Below are positions 36,991-44,674 of a DNA stretch of 64,000 nt, piece after piece (position 1 is the first letter of the stretch; every line of letters starts with the position of its first letter). The notes beneath the pieces were generated by a model that saw nothing but the letters and a program-made list of their open reading frames with translations, was not told the DNA's origin and ran no database searches. A program made the position numbers and the translations under genes. The stretch comes from Bacteroidaceae bacterium (GTDB lineage Bacteria > Bacteroidota > Bacteroidia > Bacteroidales > Bacteroidaceae), in contig JAEESE010000001.1 of the NCBI GenBank assembly GCA_016286165.1, positions 265,485-329,484 on the forward strand, given 5' to 3'.

Positions 36991-37980
36991 ATGAAACATA
37001 AGAACCGTTGTTTTCGCATTTGCTTTTTCTTGTTTGTCCTTGTCAACTTTGCGTGTCAAGATGAGGATGTTCTAATCATAGATACATTAGAAAACAGATT
37101 GGCATCAACTGATGTTACATCACACACGGATTCACGATATTTTATAAATGCTCCATTGCCTGTTGGCAAGGGCTCACTGCGGGTCCTGTGCATAGGCAAC
37201 AGCTATACTCTCGATGCACTCGGACAGGTGGCATCCATCTTGCAGGCAACAGATCTCGAACCATCCTCATTCTCAGTATATAGTCTTACCTACAGTGCTT
37301 CTACCTTAAAGCATTGGTGCGATGTTGTAGATGATAACAAGCAACTGAATTTAATATGTCATGCAGGCAGTCAGATGCCAGTTGAAACAGGGATGCTAAA
37401 GGAACTTTTGGCGCAGGATTGGGACGTCATTACCTTGCAGCAATTCTCAGGTTATGCAATCAATTATAAAACCTTCAACCCATGGCTTAGGCGCCTTATC
37501 GACCTCATACACCATTATTGCCCTAATCCTAATGTTACGCTGGCTTGGCAGACAGCCTGGTCATATTGTGCAGGTTTCAGTGGGAGCATGAGTTCTTACG
37601 AACGGTGGTTGCTTATCGCATTAACCGTGCAGCAGATGGTGATGTCGGATGGTATCGATGTACTTATTCCCGAAGGAACGGCTATTCAGAATGCACGCAA
37701 TACTTCCCTTAACACAGAGGCCGAACTGACTCGCGATGGCACACATCTCGACCTTGGCATAGGACGTTACGTAGCAGCCTGTACTTGGTTGCAGTCAATC
37801 TTCGCTCCCGTTTTCGGTATATCTATCCTTGGCAACAAAGCTTTGCCTGAAGTGATAACCCTGCCTGAGGGTGACTTCGATTCACACCCCGTGACCGAAG
37901 ACAACCGAGCTATTGCCCAGCGATGTGCTGTAGCTGCCGTTGTCGCCCCCTTTGCTATTACTCCTATTTATGAGGAGTAA
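36991..37980 (+). CDS. DUF4886 SGNH-hydrolase-like lipoprotein
   Basis: Lipoprotein signal peptide MKHKNRCFRICFFLFVLVNFACQ with lipobox VNFAC. The mature chain opens the SGNH fold with LRVLCIGNSYTLDALG (block I, GNSYT), then DVITLQQFSG, and later the block V catalytic pair in DGTHLDLGIGRYVA (DxxH). This is the DUF4886 layout, often found in Bacteroidetes glycan loci. It likely acts as an esterase on acylated sugars at the cell surface or in the periplasm; the next upstream gene is a possible O-acyltransferase, so the pair might add and remove or modify acyl groups. That link is inference. 329 aa, intact. Confidence 0.8.
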   Translation: MKHKNRCFRICFFLFVLVNFACQDEDVLIIDTLENRLASTDVTSHTDSRYFINAPLPVGKGSLRVLCIGNSYTLDALGQVASILQATDLEPSSFSVYSLTYSASTLKHWCDVVDDNKQLNLICHAGSQMPVETGMLKELLAQDWDVITLQQFSGYAINYKTFNPWLRRLIDLIHHYCPNPNVTLAWQTAWSYCAGFSGSMSSYERWLLIALTVQQMVMSDGIDVLIPEGTAIQNARNTSLNTEAELTRDGTHLDLGIGRYVAACTWLQSIFAPVFGISILGNKALPEVITLPEGDFDSHPVTEDNRAIAQRCAVAAVVAPFAITPIYEE

Positions 37981-38030
37981 ATCGAACGTTTGTATTCAGC
38001 ATCTAAGGTGTTTGATAAGTCTGATATGGT

Positions 38031-38093
38031 TTTCCCACCAATGGGAAACGTTTTTCCCACCGGTGGGAAACCCTTTTCCCATTGGTGGGAAAA
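38031..38093. repeat. Three consecutive hairpins with a shared TTTCCCA/TGGGAAA stem
   Basis: Three inverted repeats: 38031-38048 (TTTCCCACCAATGGGAAA), 38053-38070 (TTTCCCACCGGTGGGAAA) and 38074-38093 (TTTTCCCATTGGTGGGAAAA). The first and third are reverse complements of each other (loops CCAA and TTGG) and the middle is palindromic (loop CCGG). They lie after the DUF4886 stop and before a new promoter, so they may act as a terminator or processing site, though no T-tract follows. Confidence 0.8.
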
Positions 38094-38154
38094 GCTGATT
38101 AAACCGCTTGTATCGGCTTGCTCGACTTGCTAATTGATTTCTTTTCCCTTTTTC

Positions 38155-38185
38155 TTTGCCACTCCGAAAGAATGTGTTATCTTTG
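38155..38185 (+). promoter_or_regulatory. Internal promoter for the second half of the polysaccharide cluster
   Basis: TTTG at 38155-38158, 19-nt spacer, TATCTTTG at 38178-38185, 23 bases before the ATG at 38209: an excellent Bacteroidetes promoter. It separates the WbsX-wecB-GT-SDR genes from the upstream operon. Confidence 0.8.
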
Positions 38186-38208
38186 TGGCGAAAAACAAAC
38201 AACGATAA

Positions 38209-39306
38209 ATGAAAGCTAGAGTCTTTGCATATTATTTGCCGCAGTTTCACCCTTTCCCTGAGAACGATGAGTGGTGGGGCAAGGGCTTTACGGAATGGAC
38301 AAATGTGGCACGTGCCCGCAAGTTGTTTCCCGGGCACGATCAGCCCCGTATTCCTACCGACCTCGGCTTCTATGATCTGCGTGTTCCAGAGGTTCGTGAG
38401 GAACAGGCACGTCTGGCGCGTGAAGCTGGCATTGAGGCCTTCTGCTATTACGAATATTGGTTCGGCAACGGGCGACATCTGATGAATCGGCCCTTCGAGG
38501 AGGTTGTGGCAAGCGGGAAACCGGACTTCCCTTTCTGCCTGTGCTGGGCAAACCATTCATGGTACAAGAAGCTTTGGAACCCCAACGACCCGGGGAAAGA
38601 CCAACTGCTTATAGAGCAACAATACCATGGCGAGGATGATTACAGGGCGCATTTCCAAGCTTTGCTGCCTGCTTTCAAGGACAAGCGATATGTGCGAGTC
38701 AATGGTAAGTTGTTCTATATCATCTATAAGCCTTTGGCTTTCCCTGATGTAGCGAACTTCATAAAGCTTTGGAGGCAGCTGGCAAAGGAAAACGGGCTCG
38801 GTGATTTCTACTTCGTAGGTTCCGACTTCAACAGCGACCACAGGGATGAAATACTGGCACTTGGTTTCGACGCTACGCATAACGTGGATAACCTCAATAT
38901 TTATCATCGAAGCAACTTCTTCGTCAAGGCGCTCCGCACTGTCGGCCGTAAGTACTTGCATATACCAATGATATATAGGTACAAGGATGCAATGAAGTAT
39001 ATGCTCAACGATGACTGCCGACGGAGGGATGTCATTCCTGTCATCGTGCCAAACTGGGATCATACGCCACGTTCAGGCTATAAGGGTTTGGTGATGACTA
39101 ATGCTCTTCCTAAGTATTTTAAGCAGCTGGCGAAGAAAGCTCTTGAACTCATAAAGGACAAGCCCGCAGAGGAACGCATCATAATAGTGAAATCGTGGAA
39201 TGAATGGGCTGAAGGCAACTATATGGAGCCAGACCAGAGGTTCGGACATGGATATATTGACGCCCTGCATGAGGCTCTTGAAGAGTTTGAATCAGAAACA
39301 AAGTAG
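38209..39306 (+). CDS. WbsX-family protein (GH99-like domain)
   Basis: The 365-aa protein starts MKARVFAYYLPQFHPFPEND and continues WWGKGFTEWTNV, the WbsX signature. Further motifs are GIEAFCYYEYWF, PFCLCWANHSW and IIVKSWNEWAEGNYMEPD, forming the barrel strands of the GH99-like fold. WbsX proteins occur in O-antigen and capsule loci and are variously suggested to be glycosyltransferases or endo-acting glycoside hydrolases; the role here cannot be decided. No signal peptide is seen, so it acts in the cytoplasm, which favours a synthetic or editing role. It has its own promoter and is 14 bases from wecB. Confidence 0.9.
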   Translation: MKARVFAYYLPQFHPFPENDEWWGKGFTEWTNVARARKLFPGHDQPRIPTDLGFYDLRVPEVREEQARLAREAGIEAFCYYEYWFGNGRHLMNRPFEEVVASGKPDFPFCLCWANHSWYKKLWNPNDPGKDQLLIEQQYHGEDDYRAHFQALLPAFKDKRYVRVNGKLFYIIYKPLAFPDVANFIKLWRQLAKENGLGDFYFVGSDFNSDHRDEILALGFDATHNVDNLNIYHRSNFFVKALRTVGRKYLHIPMIYRYKDAMKYMLNDDCRRRDVIPVIVPNWDHTPRSGYKGLVMTNALPKYFKQLAKKALELIKDKPAEERIIIVKSWNEWAEGNYMEPDQRFGHGYIDALHEALEEFESETK

Positions 39307-39320
39307 AACGCATTTTCCGA

Positions 39321-40493
39321 ATGAAGACAATAATGCTTGTGTTCGGCACTCGGCCGGAAGCAATAAAGATGGCACCGCTGGTGAAAGCTCTGCAGGCGTG
39401 TGCCGATAGTTTCAAGACTGTGGTTTGTGTGACAGGGCAGCACCGTGAGATGCTTGACCAGGTGCTTCGCATCTTCGACATCCAACCAGACTATGACTTG
39501 AATATCATGCGCCAAGGGCAGGATTTGTACGATATAACAGCACGCGTGCTGACAGGAATGCGCGATGTGCTGAAGGAGGTGCAGCCCGACGTTGTGCTCG
39601 TTCATGGCGACACGACGACATCCACCGCTGCCGCTTTGTCGGCTTTTTACCAGCAGATACCAGTAGGACACGTGGAAGCAGGACTTCGCACATATAACAT
39701 ATACAGCCCATGGCCTGAAGAAATGAACAGGCAGATAACGAGCCGCATTGCAACATATAACTTTGCTCCGACAGCTCTCAGCCGCGAGAACTTGTTGAAA
39801 GAGAATGTCGATGAGGCCAAGATAACGGTTACGGGTAACACCGTCATTGACGCCCTGCACATGGTGGTTAGCCGTCTGAAGGACGACCCGGCACTGGCCT
39901 CAGAGCAGGAAGAGGTCTTATTCCGAGCCGGATATGATGTGGCTCGCCTTGCCAACGGCAAAAAACTGGTGCTTATCACTGGACACAGACGAGAGAATTT
40001 TGGCGAAGGATTTATCCACATGGTTACTGCCATGAAGGATCTTGCAGAGAAATATCCAGATGTGGACTTTGTCTATCCTATGCACCTTAACCCAAATGTT
40101 CGCAAACCCATCCATGAGGTCTTCGGTGAAATAGTAAATGGTAAATCGGTAAATAGCAAATGGGGTAATTTCTTCTTCATTGAGCCTCTTCAATATTTAG
40201 AGTTCGTCTATCTGATGGAGAAATCCTCCATTGTGCTCACCGACAGCGGCGGCATTCAGGAAGAGGCTCCGGGGCTGGGTAAGCCTGTGCTGGTTATGCG
40301 TGATACTACAGAACGCCCAGAGGCATTGGAAAGCGGAACGGTTCATCTTGTCGGTTCCGACTACAACAAGATTGTCGATGAAGTAAGCACGCTCTTAGAC
40401 GATGCTGAGGCTTATGAGCGAATGAGCAAGGCCGTGAACCCTTATGGCGACGGTCATGCTTGCGAACGGATTATCAAAGCGTTGTTGCCATGA
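39321..40493 (+). CDS. wecB: UDP-N-acetylglucosamine 2-epimerase (non-hydrolysing)
   Basis: A 390-aa enzyme converting UDP-GlcNAc to UDP-ManNAc. Motifs: LVFGTRPEAIKMAPLV at the start, VTGQHREML, VHGDTTTSTAAALSAFY, HVEAGLRTYNIYSPWPEE, ITGHRRENFGEG and TDSGGIQEEAPGLGKPVLVM, all hallmarks of the WecB family with the catalytic Asp/Glu/His positions kept. An unusual low-complexity stretch (GEIVNGKSVNSKWGN, at 40126-40170) coincides with a heptamer-like DNA repeat and lengthens the loop where relatives usually have a short NVHLIEPL-type turn. Product may feed the dehydrogenase at 31012 to make UDP-ManNAcA. ATGA overlap with the next gene. Confidence 0.93.
   Translation: MKTIMLVFGTRPEAIKMAPLVKALQACADSFKTVVCVTGQHREMLDQVLRIFDIQPDYDLNIMRQGQDLYDITARVLTGMRDVLKEVQPDVVLVHGDTTTSTAAALSAFYQQIPVGHVEAGLRTYNIYSPWPEEMNRQITSRIATYNFAPTALSRENLLKENVDEAKITVTGNTVIDALHMVVSRLKDDPALASEQEEVLFRAGYDVARLANGKKLVLITGHRRENFGEGFIHMVTAMKDLAEKYPDVDFVYPMHLNPNVRKPIHEVFGEIVNGKSVNSKWGNFFFIEPLQYLEFVYLMEKSSIVLTDSGGIQEEAPGLGKPVLVMRDTTERPEALESGTVHLVGSDYNKIVDEVSTLLDDAEAYERMSKAVNPYGDGHACERIIKALLP
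40130..40168. repeat. Heptamer-like GTAAAT repeats inside wecB
   Basis: The plus strand reads GTAAATGGTAAATCGGTAAA followed by TAGCAAATGGGGTAAT. The reverse complement of the rfbA-side spacer at 47775-47880 has the same units (GTAAATTGTAAATAGTCAAA). This suggests a shared repeat type present in coding and non-coding DNA. Confidence 0.6.
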
Positions 40494-41614
40494 TTGTACT
40501 TATTCGTTGTAACGACCTTGTTTCCGACTCTCGTGCCAAGAAGTATTTAGATTTCTACAAGGCAGAGGGCATAGATTACCGCTTGATAGTTTGGGACCGT
40601 TTGGGCACTTCCGAACGCTTGCCTAATGCTGTCTATTGTCCTGTACGAAGCAAATACAATCAAGGAGGCTTGGCGGCTATTGTTGACCGCTTGAAATGGA
40701 TGTGGTTCATTCTTAGGACTTTATTCTCCTTTCATGATGGCCTTCATATCCATGCCTGTGATTTGGATGCGGCTTTTCCTGCCGCTGTTTATAAGATGTT
40801 CAGCAGGCGAAAGAACTTTGTGCTGTTTGATGTCTTCGACTGGATATCCGACACCCTCGATAACCAAGGCCGGATTGTTTCATTGGCATTCCGTTTCATG
40901 GAATGGGTTAGCGTGAGAAAGGCTGACCATATTATTATCTGTGAGCCTGAGCGTGTACATCAGATTCCTTATAATATAGAAGGCCGATATAGCGTGCTTC
41001 AGAATATACCTTCGTTCAGCCAGCGCGACTTCCTCGTTAAGAAAGCGGAATATAGTTTCTCCAATGACCTCCTGACGCTGGTTTACGTAGGCAGTTTTAC
41101 GCATAACAGGTGCCTGGCCGAACTTATCGAGGAAGCTGCAGCTGGAAACTATAACCTCAATATCGCAGGCTATGGTGATGCTCGCATCTTGGAGCTGTTG
41201 GAGAAGAACAACGATTCTCCATACATACATTATTTCGGAAAGGTGGCATACCAGGATGGACTGTGTATTCAGTATAACTCTGATATCATTTATGCTATGT
41301 ATTCCAAGATAACGCCTAATCATTTCTATGCAGCGCCCAACAAATACTATGAGGCGATGTTTGTGGGGAAACCGATTATTACTACAAAGGGCATAGTAGT
41401 GGCAGAAAAGGTTGAGGCTAACGGAATAGGGTATAGTATAGAAGAAACGACAGAAAGCTTAGTGGCACTCGTCTCTTCTCTAACGCCTGAAGACATAGCG
41501 CTAAAAGCTGCTAAATCCTCACAGCTGTGGAAACATTATAGTACTGCGACAGAGGATTATCTACACTCGACATACTCACATCTAATGAATTTGAAACAGC
41601 AGACTGCGTCATGA
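40490..41614 (+). CDS. Glycosyltransferase, GT4-like (putative)
   Basis: 374 aa, starting at the ATG at 40490 that overlaps the wecB stop (ATGA); a longer frame from a TTG is rejected. N-terminal MIVLIRCNDLVSDSRAKKYL and HIHACDLDAAFPAAVYKMF look like the acceptor half of a GT-B enzyme. LTLVYVGSFTHNRCLAELIEE and NIAGYGDARILELLEKN, followed by APNKYYEAMFVGKPIITT, match the donor half (N-K-x-x-E at the place of the usual GT4 acidic pair). Probably adds a sugar to the repeat unit in the cytoplasm. 4-base overlaps at both ends place it firmly in the operon. Confidence 0.8.
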   Translation: MIVLIRCNDLVSDSRAKKYLDFYKAEGIDYRLIVWDRLGTSERLPNAVYCPVRSKYNQGGLAAIVDRLKWMWFILRTLFSFHDGLHIHACDLDAAFPAAVYKMFSRRKNFVLFDVFDWISDTLDNQGRIVSLAFRFMEWVSVRKADHIIICEPERVHQIPYNIEGRYSVLQNIPSFSQRDFLVKKAEYSFSNDLLTLVYVGSFTHNRCLAELIEEAAAGNYNLNIAGYGDARILELLEKNNDSPYIHYFGKVAYQDGLCIQYNSDIIYAMYSKITPNHFYAAPNKYYEAMFVGKPIITTKGIVVAEKVEANGIGYSIEETTESLVALVSSLTPEDIALKAAKSSQLWKHYSTATEDYLHSTYSHLMNLKQQTAS

Positions 41615-42564
41615 AGGTATTGGTAACAGGTGGTTCGGGCTTTATAGGAACTAATGTAGTTGACTACTATCTTAGCAAGGGATGGGAAGTCGGGAATGTG
41701 GATCTGAATGTTCCCAAGCATGAAAAAGCTAAGGCTTGCTGGGTAAAATGTGATATCACAGACAAGGAAGCCCTCGTAGCCGTTGTTAAAGACTTCCAAC
41801 CGGATTATATCATTCATTTGGCCGCACGTACCGACTTGGATGGCAAGACGGTAGATGATTATCAGGCAAACACCGTCGGTGTGGAAAATATCCTAAAGGC
41901 TGCGGCAAAGATTGACAGGCTGAAGAAGATTCTCATCACCTCGTCGATGTTGGTATGCCATACCGGCTATCAGCCACAGAATCAGTTTGACTATGCCCCT
42001 ACAACTCGCTATGGTGAGAGTAAGGTAATAACAGAACGATTAGTCTGGCAGTCGCCTCCGACATGCGATTGGGCTATCTTGCGTCCGACATCGATGTGGG
42101 GCCCTTGGTTCGGTGTGCCTTATCGCAACTTTTTCGATATGGTTAAAGCAGGAATGTATTTCCACATAGGGCATCGCTCATGCACTAAGACCTATGGTTA
42201 CATAGAAAATGCCGTATACCAGATTGATCAGCTACTGATGAATCCGACGCCTGATGATAATAACAAGGTCTTTTATTTAGGCGATGAACCGGCCATATTC
42301 ATTGAGGAATGGGCAAATCAGATAGCAGGAGAGATAGGACGTAAGGTGCCGCGCGTGCCATACACCCTTGTGCGCTTAGCTGCTCTCTTTGGCGATTTGC
42401 TTGGTTCAGTTGGAATACATTTCCCAATGACGTCATTCCGCTTAAAGAACATGACAACGGACAATATTATCAACTTGGATAATACTATGAAGATTGCCCC
42501 ACATCCACCTGTCGACAGGCTGAAGGGCATAAAAAGAACTCTTGAATGGATGAGCGAGAATTGA
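41611..42564 (+). CDS. NAD-dependent epimerase/dehydratase (extended SDR)
   Basis: 317 aa with the Rossmann motif VTGGSGFIGTNVVDYY, DVxLN-type ribose-binding acidic residue (NVDLNVPK), LAARTDLDGKT, the active-site TSSMLVC and YGESK (Tyr-x-x-x-Lys), and RPTSMWGPWFG. This is the nucleotide-sugar epimerase/dehydratase group. The catalytic Ser-Tyr-Lys set is present, so it should be active, on an unknown NDP-sugar, perhaps a 4-epimerisation or reduction step. Last gene of the plus-strand block; only 8 bases separate its stop from the stop of the convergent GT2 gene. Confidence 0.85.
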   Translation: MKVLVTGGSGFIGTNVVDYYLSKGWEVGNVDLNVPKHEKAKACWVKCDITDKEALVAVVKDFQPDYIIHLAARTDLDGKTVDDYQANTVGVENILKAAAKIDRLKKILITSSMLVCHTGYQPQNQFDYAPTTRYGESKVITERLVWQSPPTCDWAILRPTSMWGPWFGVPYRNFFDMVKAGMYFHIGHRSCTKTYGYIENAVYQIDQLLMNPTPDDNNKVFYLGDEPAIFIEEWANQIAGEIGRKVPRVPYTLVRLAALFGDLLGSVGIHFPMTSFRLKNMTTDNIINLDNTMKIAPHPPVDRLKGIKRTLEWMSEN

Positions 42565-42572
42565 TAGGTCCG

Positions 42573-43355
42573 TTACTTTAGTTCGAATATCTTAAAAAGG
42601 AATTTCACGCAAATCATGGCGGCATTTGTATAGATGCCGTTCTCGCGGCAGCCACGGACGTCGTCCTTGATGAGTTGCAGCCTGCTTTTTATTCCGCGTG
42701 TGCTTAGACCGCCTGTGCGCATAGTAACCATATCAATGGGTTGGTATACGGCTTTGATGTGATGCTTGTAGAACAGGCGCACCATCATTTCATAGTCTGA
42801 TCCGATCTTGTAATCAGTCTTGTAAAGGCCTGCACGTTCAAAGACTTCGCGTCGGGCGTAAAACGAAGGGTGTGCGGGCATGAACCCGAAACGCAGCCAT
42901 CCAGGTCGGAAGCGCTTGGAGGAATAGTAGCGGACACATTTGTCTGGTTGCCCGTCACGGATGAAATGGATATCTCCGTAGGTGGCGTCTATGTCCTTGT
43001 CGTCGAAGGCTTTTACCATTTGCTCGACAACGTTGTCTGTAGTGAAGAAGTCATCACTGTTGAGAATTCCAACAATATCGCCTGAGGCCATCGTGATGCC
43101 TTTGTTCATGGCGTCATAGATGCCGCGGTCCTTCTCTGAAATCCAGCGCAGCCGCCCTTGAAAGTGCGGCTCGTATTCTCGGATGATGTCAAGGGTATTG
43201 TCCTGTGAGCATCCGTCAATAATCAGGTATTCTATATTCTTGTAGCTTTGTGCCAGCACAGATTTGATAGTGTCGCTAATGGTGGCAGCACTGTTGAAGG
43301 CCACAGTGATGATGGACACTTTTAGGTTATGCTGGTTTGGCTCTGGATGTGTCAT
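42573..43355 (-). CDS. Glycosyltransferase family 2
   Basis: 260 aa GT-A enzyme on the strand opposite to the operon. Starts MTHPEPNQHNLKVSIITVAF; the GT2 core reads SIITVAFNSAATISDTIKSV, LIIDGCSQDNTLDIIREY, DRGIYDAMNKGI and the metal-binding region GILNSDDFF (DD). The later DYEMMVRLF holds the putative catalytic base region (ED-like). It has its own promoter at 43377-43384 and is convergent with the SDR gene. It likely contributes a sugar to the same polymer, but may be controlled separately. Confidence 0.9.
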   Translation of the reverse strand: MTHPEPNQHNLKVSIITVAFNSAATISDTIKSVLAQSYKNIEYLIIDGCSQDNTLDIIREYEPHFQGRLRWISEKDRGIYDAMNKGITMASGDIVGILNSDDFFTTDNVVEQMVKAFDDKDIDATYGDIHFIRDGQPDKCVRYYSSKRFRPGWLRFGFMPAHPSFYARREVFERAGLYKTDYKIGSDYEMMVRLFYKHHIKAVYQPIDMVTMRTGGLSTRGIKSRLQLIKDDVRGCRENGIYTNAAMICVKFLFKIFELK

Positions 43356-43376
43356 GCTTAGTTGTTATATTTTCTG

Positions 43377-43384
43377 CAAAGATA
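43377..43384 (-). promoter_or_regulatory. -7 element for the GT2 gene
   Basis: Minus-strand TATCTTTG, 21 bases upstream of the ATG at 43355. The nearest TTG (43412-43410) is 25 nt away, a little long. Confidence 0.5.
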
Positions 43385-43517
43385 GTAAAGACTCCTTTCT
43401 TTTCCTAATCAATGGCTAAATATATTCTTTTTTTTCTCTAAACATGAAATTATTCCTGTCGGCACATAATATTTTGAGGCATCTTTACGTTATTAATGTA
43501 TAGCGTATACACATGTT

Positions 43518-44621
43518 ATGTCGACATACATTTTCTATTGTGGTATCGCATTCATGATTGGAGCCTTTACGTCAGCTATTATCATTCCTTTGATAGTAGC
43601 CTTCTGTCGTAAAGTGGGATATTATGACCAGCCCAATCAGCGAAAGGTTCACCATGCCGCTATTCCGCGACTTGGCGGCTTGGCCTTTTTGCCTGCTATG
43701 GCCATAGGGAGCTCTATTGCCATGCTGCTTTTCTACTCTAATACGCTTACCTCGCCCGATTTCCATGTCACGGCAGCCTTGATGATTGCCGGCGCTTCGA
43801 TGATATACATCATTGGAATCATGGACGATATCATGGACTTGCCTGCCAACTTGAAGTTTGTCATCATGGCAATTGGTGCAGCAGTGCTGCCGGTGTGCAA
43901 CCTCGTGTTTGATGATTTGCATGGTTTCCTGGGATTCCATTCATTGCCTTTGGTGGTGGCGTATCCGCTTACGGTGCTCATCATCATGACTGTGGTTAAT
44001 GCAATCAACCTTATCGATGGCATCGATGGCCTGGCATCTGGCATCTCTATCATCATTTTAGCGGTCTACGTCTACCTGTTCATGGATTTAGGCAGCATCG
44101 TCTTCGTGGTCATCTCGGCCTCTTTGCTCGGCGCAGTGATAGTGTTTTTCTGTTACAATGTCTTTGGTCGGGTAGGTGGCATGAAGATTTTCATGGGCGA
44201 TGCTGGCAGTCTGGTCCTTGGTTATGTGCTTGCTTATCTTGGCATTAAGTTTGTGATGATTAGCGGTCAGGAGGATTATAATGTCATCAACCCGCTGCTT
44301 ATTCCGTTCTCGCTGCTGATGGTTCCGGTGTTTGATTTGATCCGTGTGGCTCTGCTTCGCTTGGCAGCAGGCGAACCTATGTTCCATGCCGACCAGCGAC
44401 ATATTCATCACATGCTCATGCGCTGTGGCCTGTCAATGCATCAGGCGTTGTTCACGATTCTTCTTCTTGTCATTGGCTTCCTGTTGCTTAACCTTGTGCT
44501 CGACAGCGTTCTGGTGCCCATGACGGTTATCTTCTTCTTCGATGTCGCTTTCTTCCTCCTATTCTATGTCGTATGTACAAGTATCATACAGATTCGCGAC
44601 AGCTCGTTGGCAGATAGCTAA
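43518..44621 (+). CDS. UDP-HexNAc:undecaprenyl-phosphate HexNAc-1-phosphate transferase (WecA/TagO/MraY family)
   Basis: A 367-aa polytopic membrane enzyme with about 10-11 helices. Family motifs: KVHHAAIPRLGGLAF near residue 44, GIMDDIMDLPANLKF (Mg-binding DD), NAINLIDGIDGLASG (NxxNxxDGxDGL), VGGMKIFMGDAGSLVLG and the carbohydrate-recognition FHADQRHIHHMLMR, which is of the WecA/TagO type rather than MraY. It makes an undecaprenyl-PP-HexNAc primer. Together with the PglC-like enzyme at 26694 the locus thus encodes two possible initiators. Its own transcript ends at the terminator at 44631-44660. Confidence 0.9.
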   Translation: MSTYIFYCGIAFMIGAFTSAIIIPLIVAFCRKVGYYDQPNQRKVHHAAIPRLGGLAFLPAMAIGSSIAMLLFYSNTLTSPDFHVTAALMIAGASMIYIIGIMDDIMDLPANLKFVIMAIGAAVLPVCNLVFDDLHGFLGFHSLPLVVAYPLTVLIIMTVVNAINLIDGIDGLASGISIIILAVYVYLFMDLGSIVFVVISASLLGAVIVFFCYNVFGRVGGMKIFMGDAGSLVLGYVLAYLGIKFVMISGQEDYNVINPLLIPFSLLMVPVFDLIRVALLRLAAGEPMFHADQRHIHHMLMRCGLSMHQALFTILLLVIGFLLLNLVLDSVLVPMTVIFFFDVAFFLLFYVVCTSIIQIRDSSLADS

Positions 44622-44630
44622 ATAAAAAAA

Positions 44631-44660
44631 ATGTCCCCCGTCTGATTAGGCGGGGGACAT
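44631..44660. terminator. Bidirectional terminator between the WecA-like gene and rny
   Basis: Perfect 10-bp stem ATGTCCCCCG / CGGGGGACAT, flanked by AAAAAAAA on the left and CTTTTTATT on the right, so it can end both converging transcripts. Confidence 0.9.
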
Positions 44661-44674
44661 CTTTTTATTGCAAT

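Noticed and set aside
38209..39306. WbsX protein as a secreted endo-mannanase
   Set aside because: The GH99-like signature is there but no signal peptide; context is biosynthetic, so a secreted hydrolase is unlikely.
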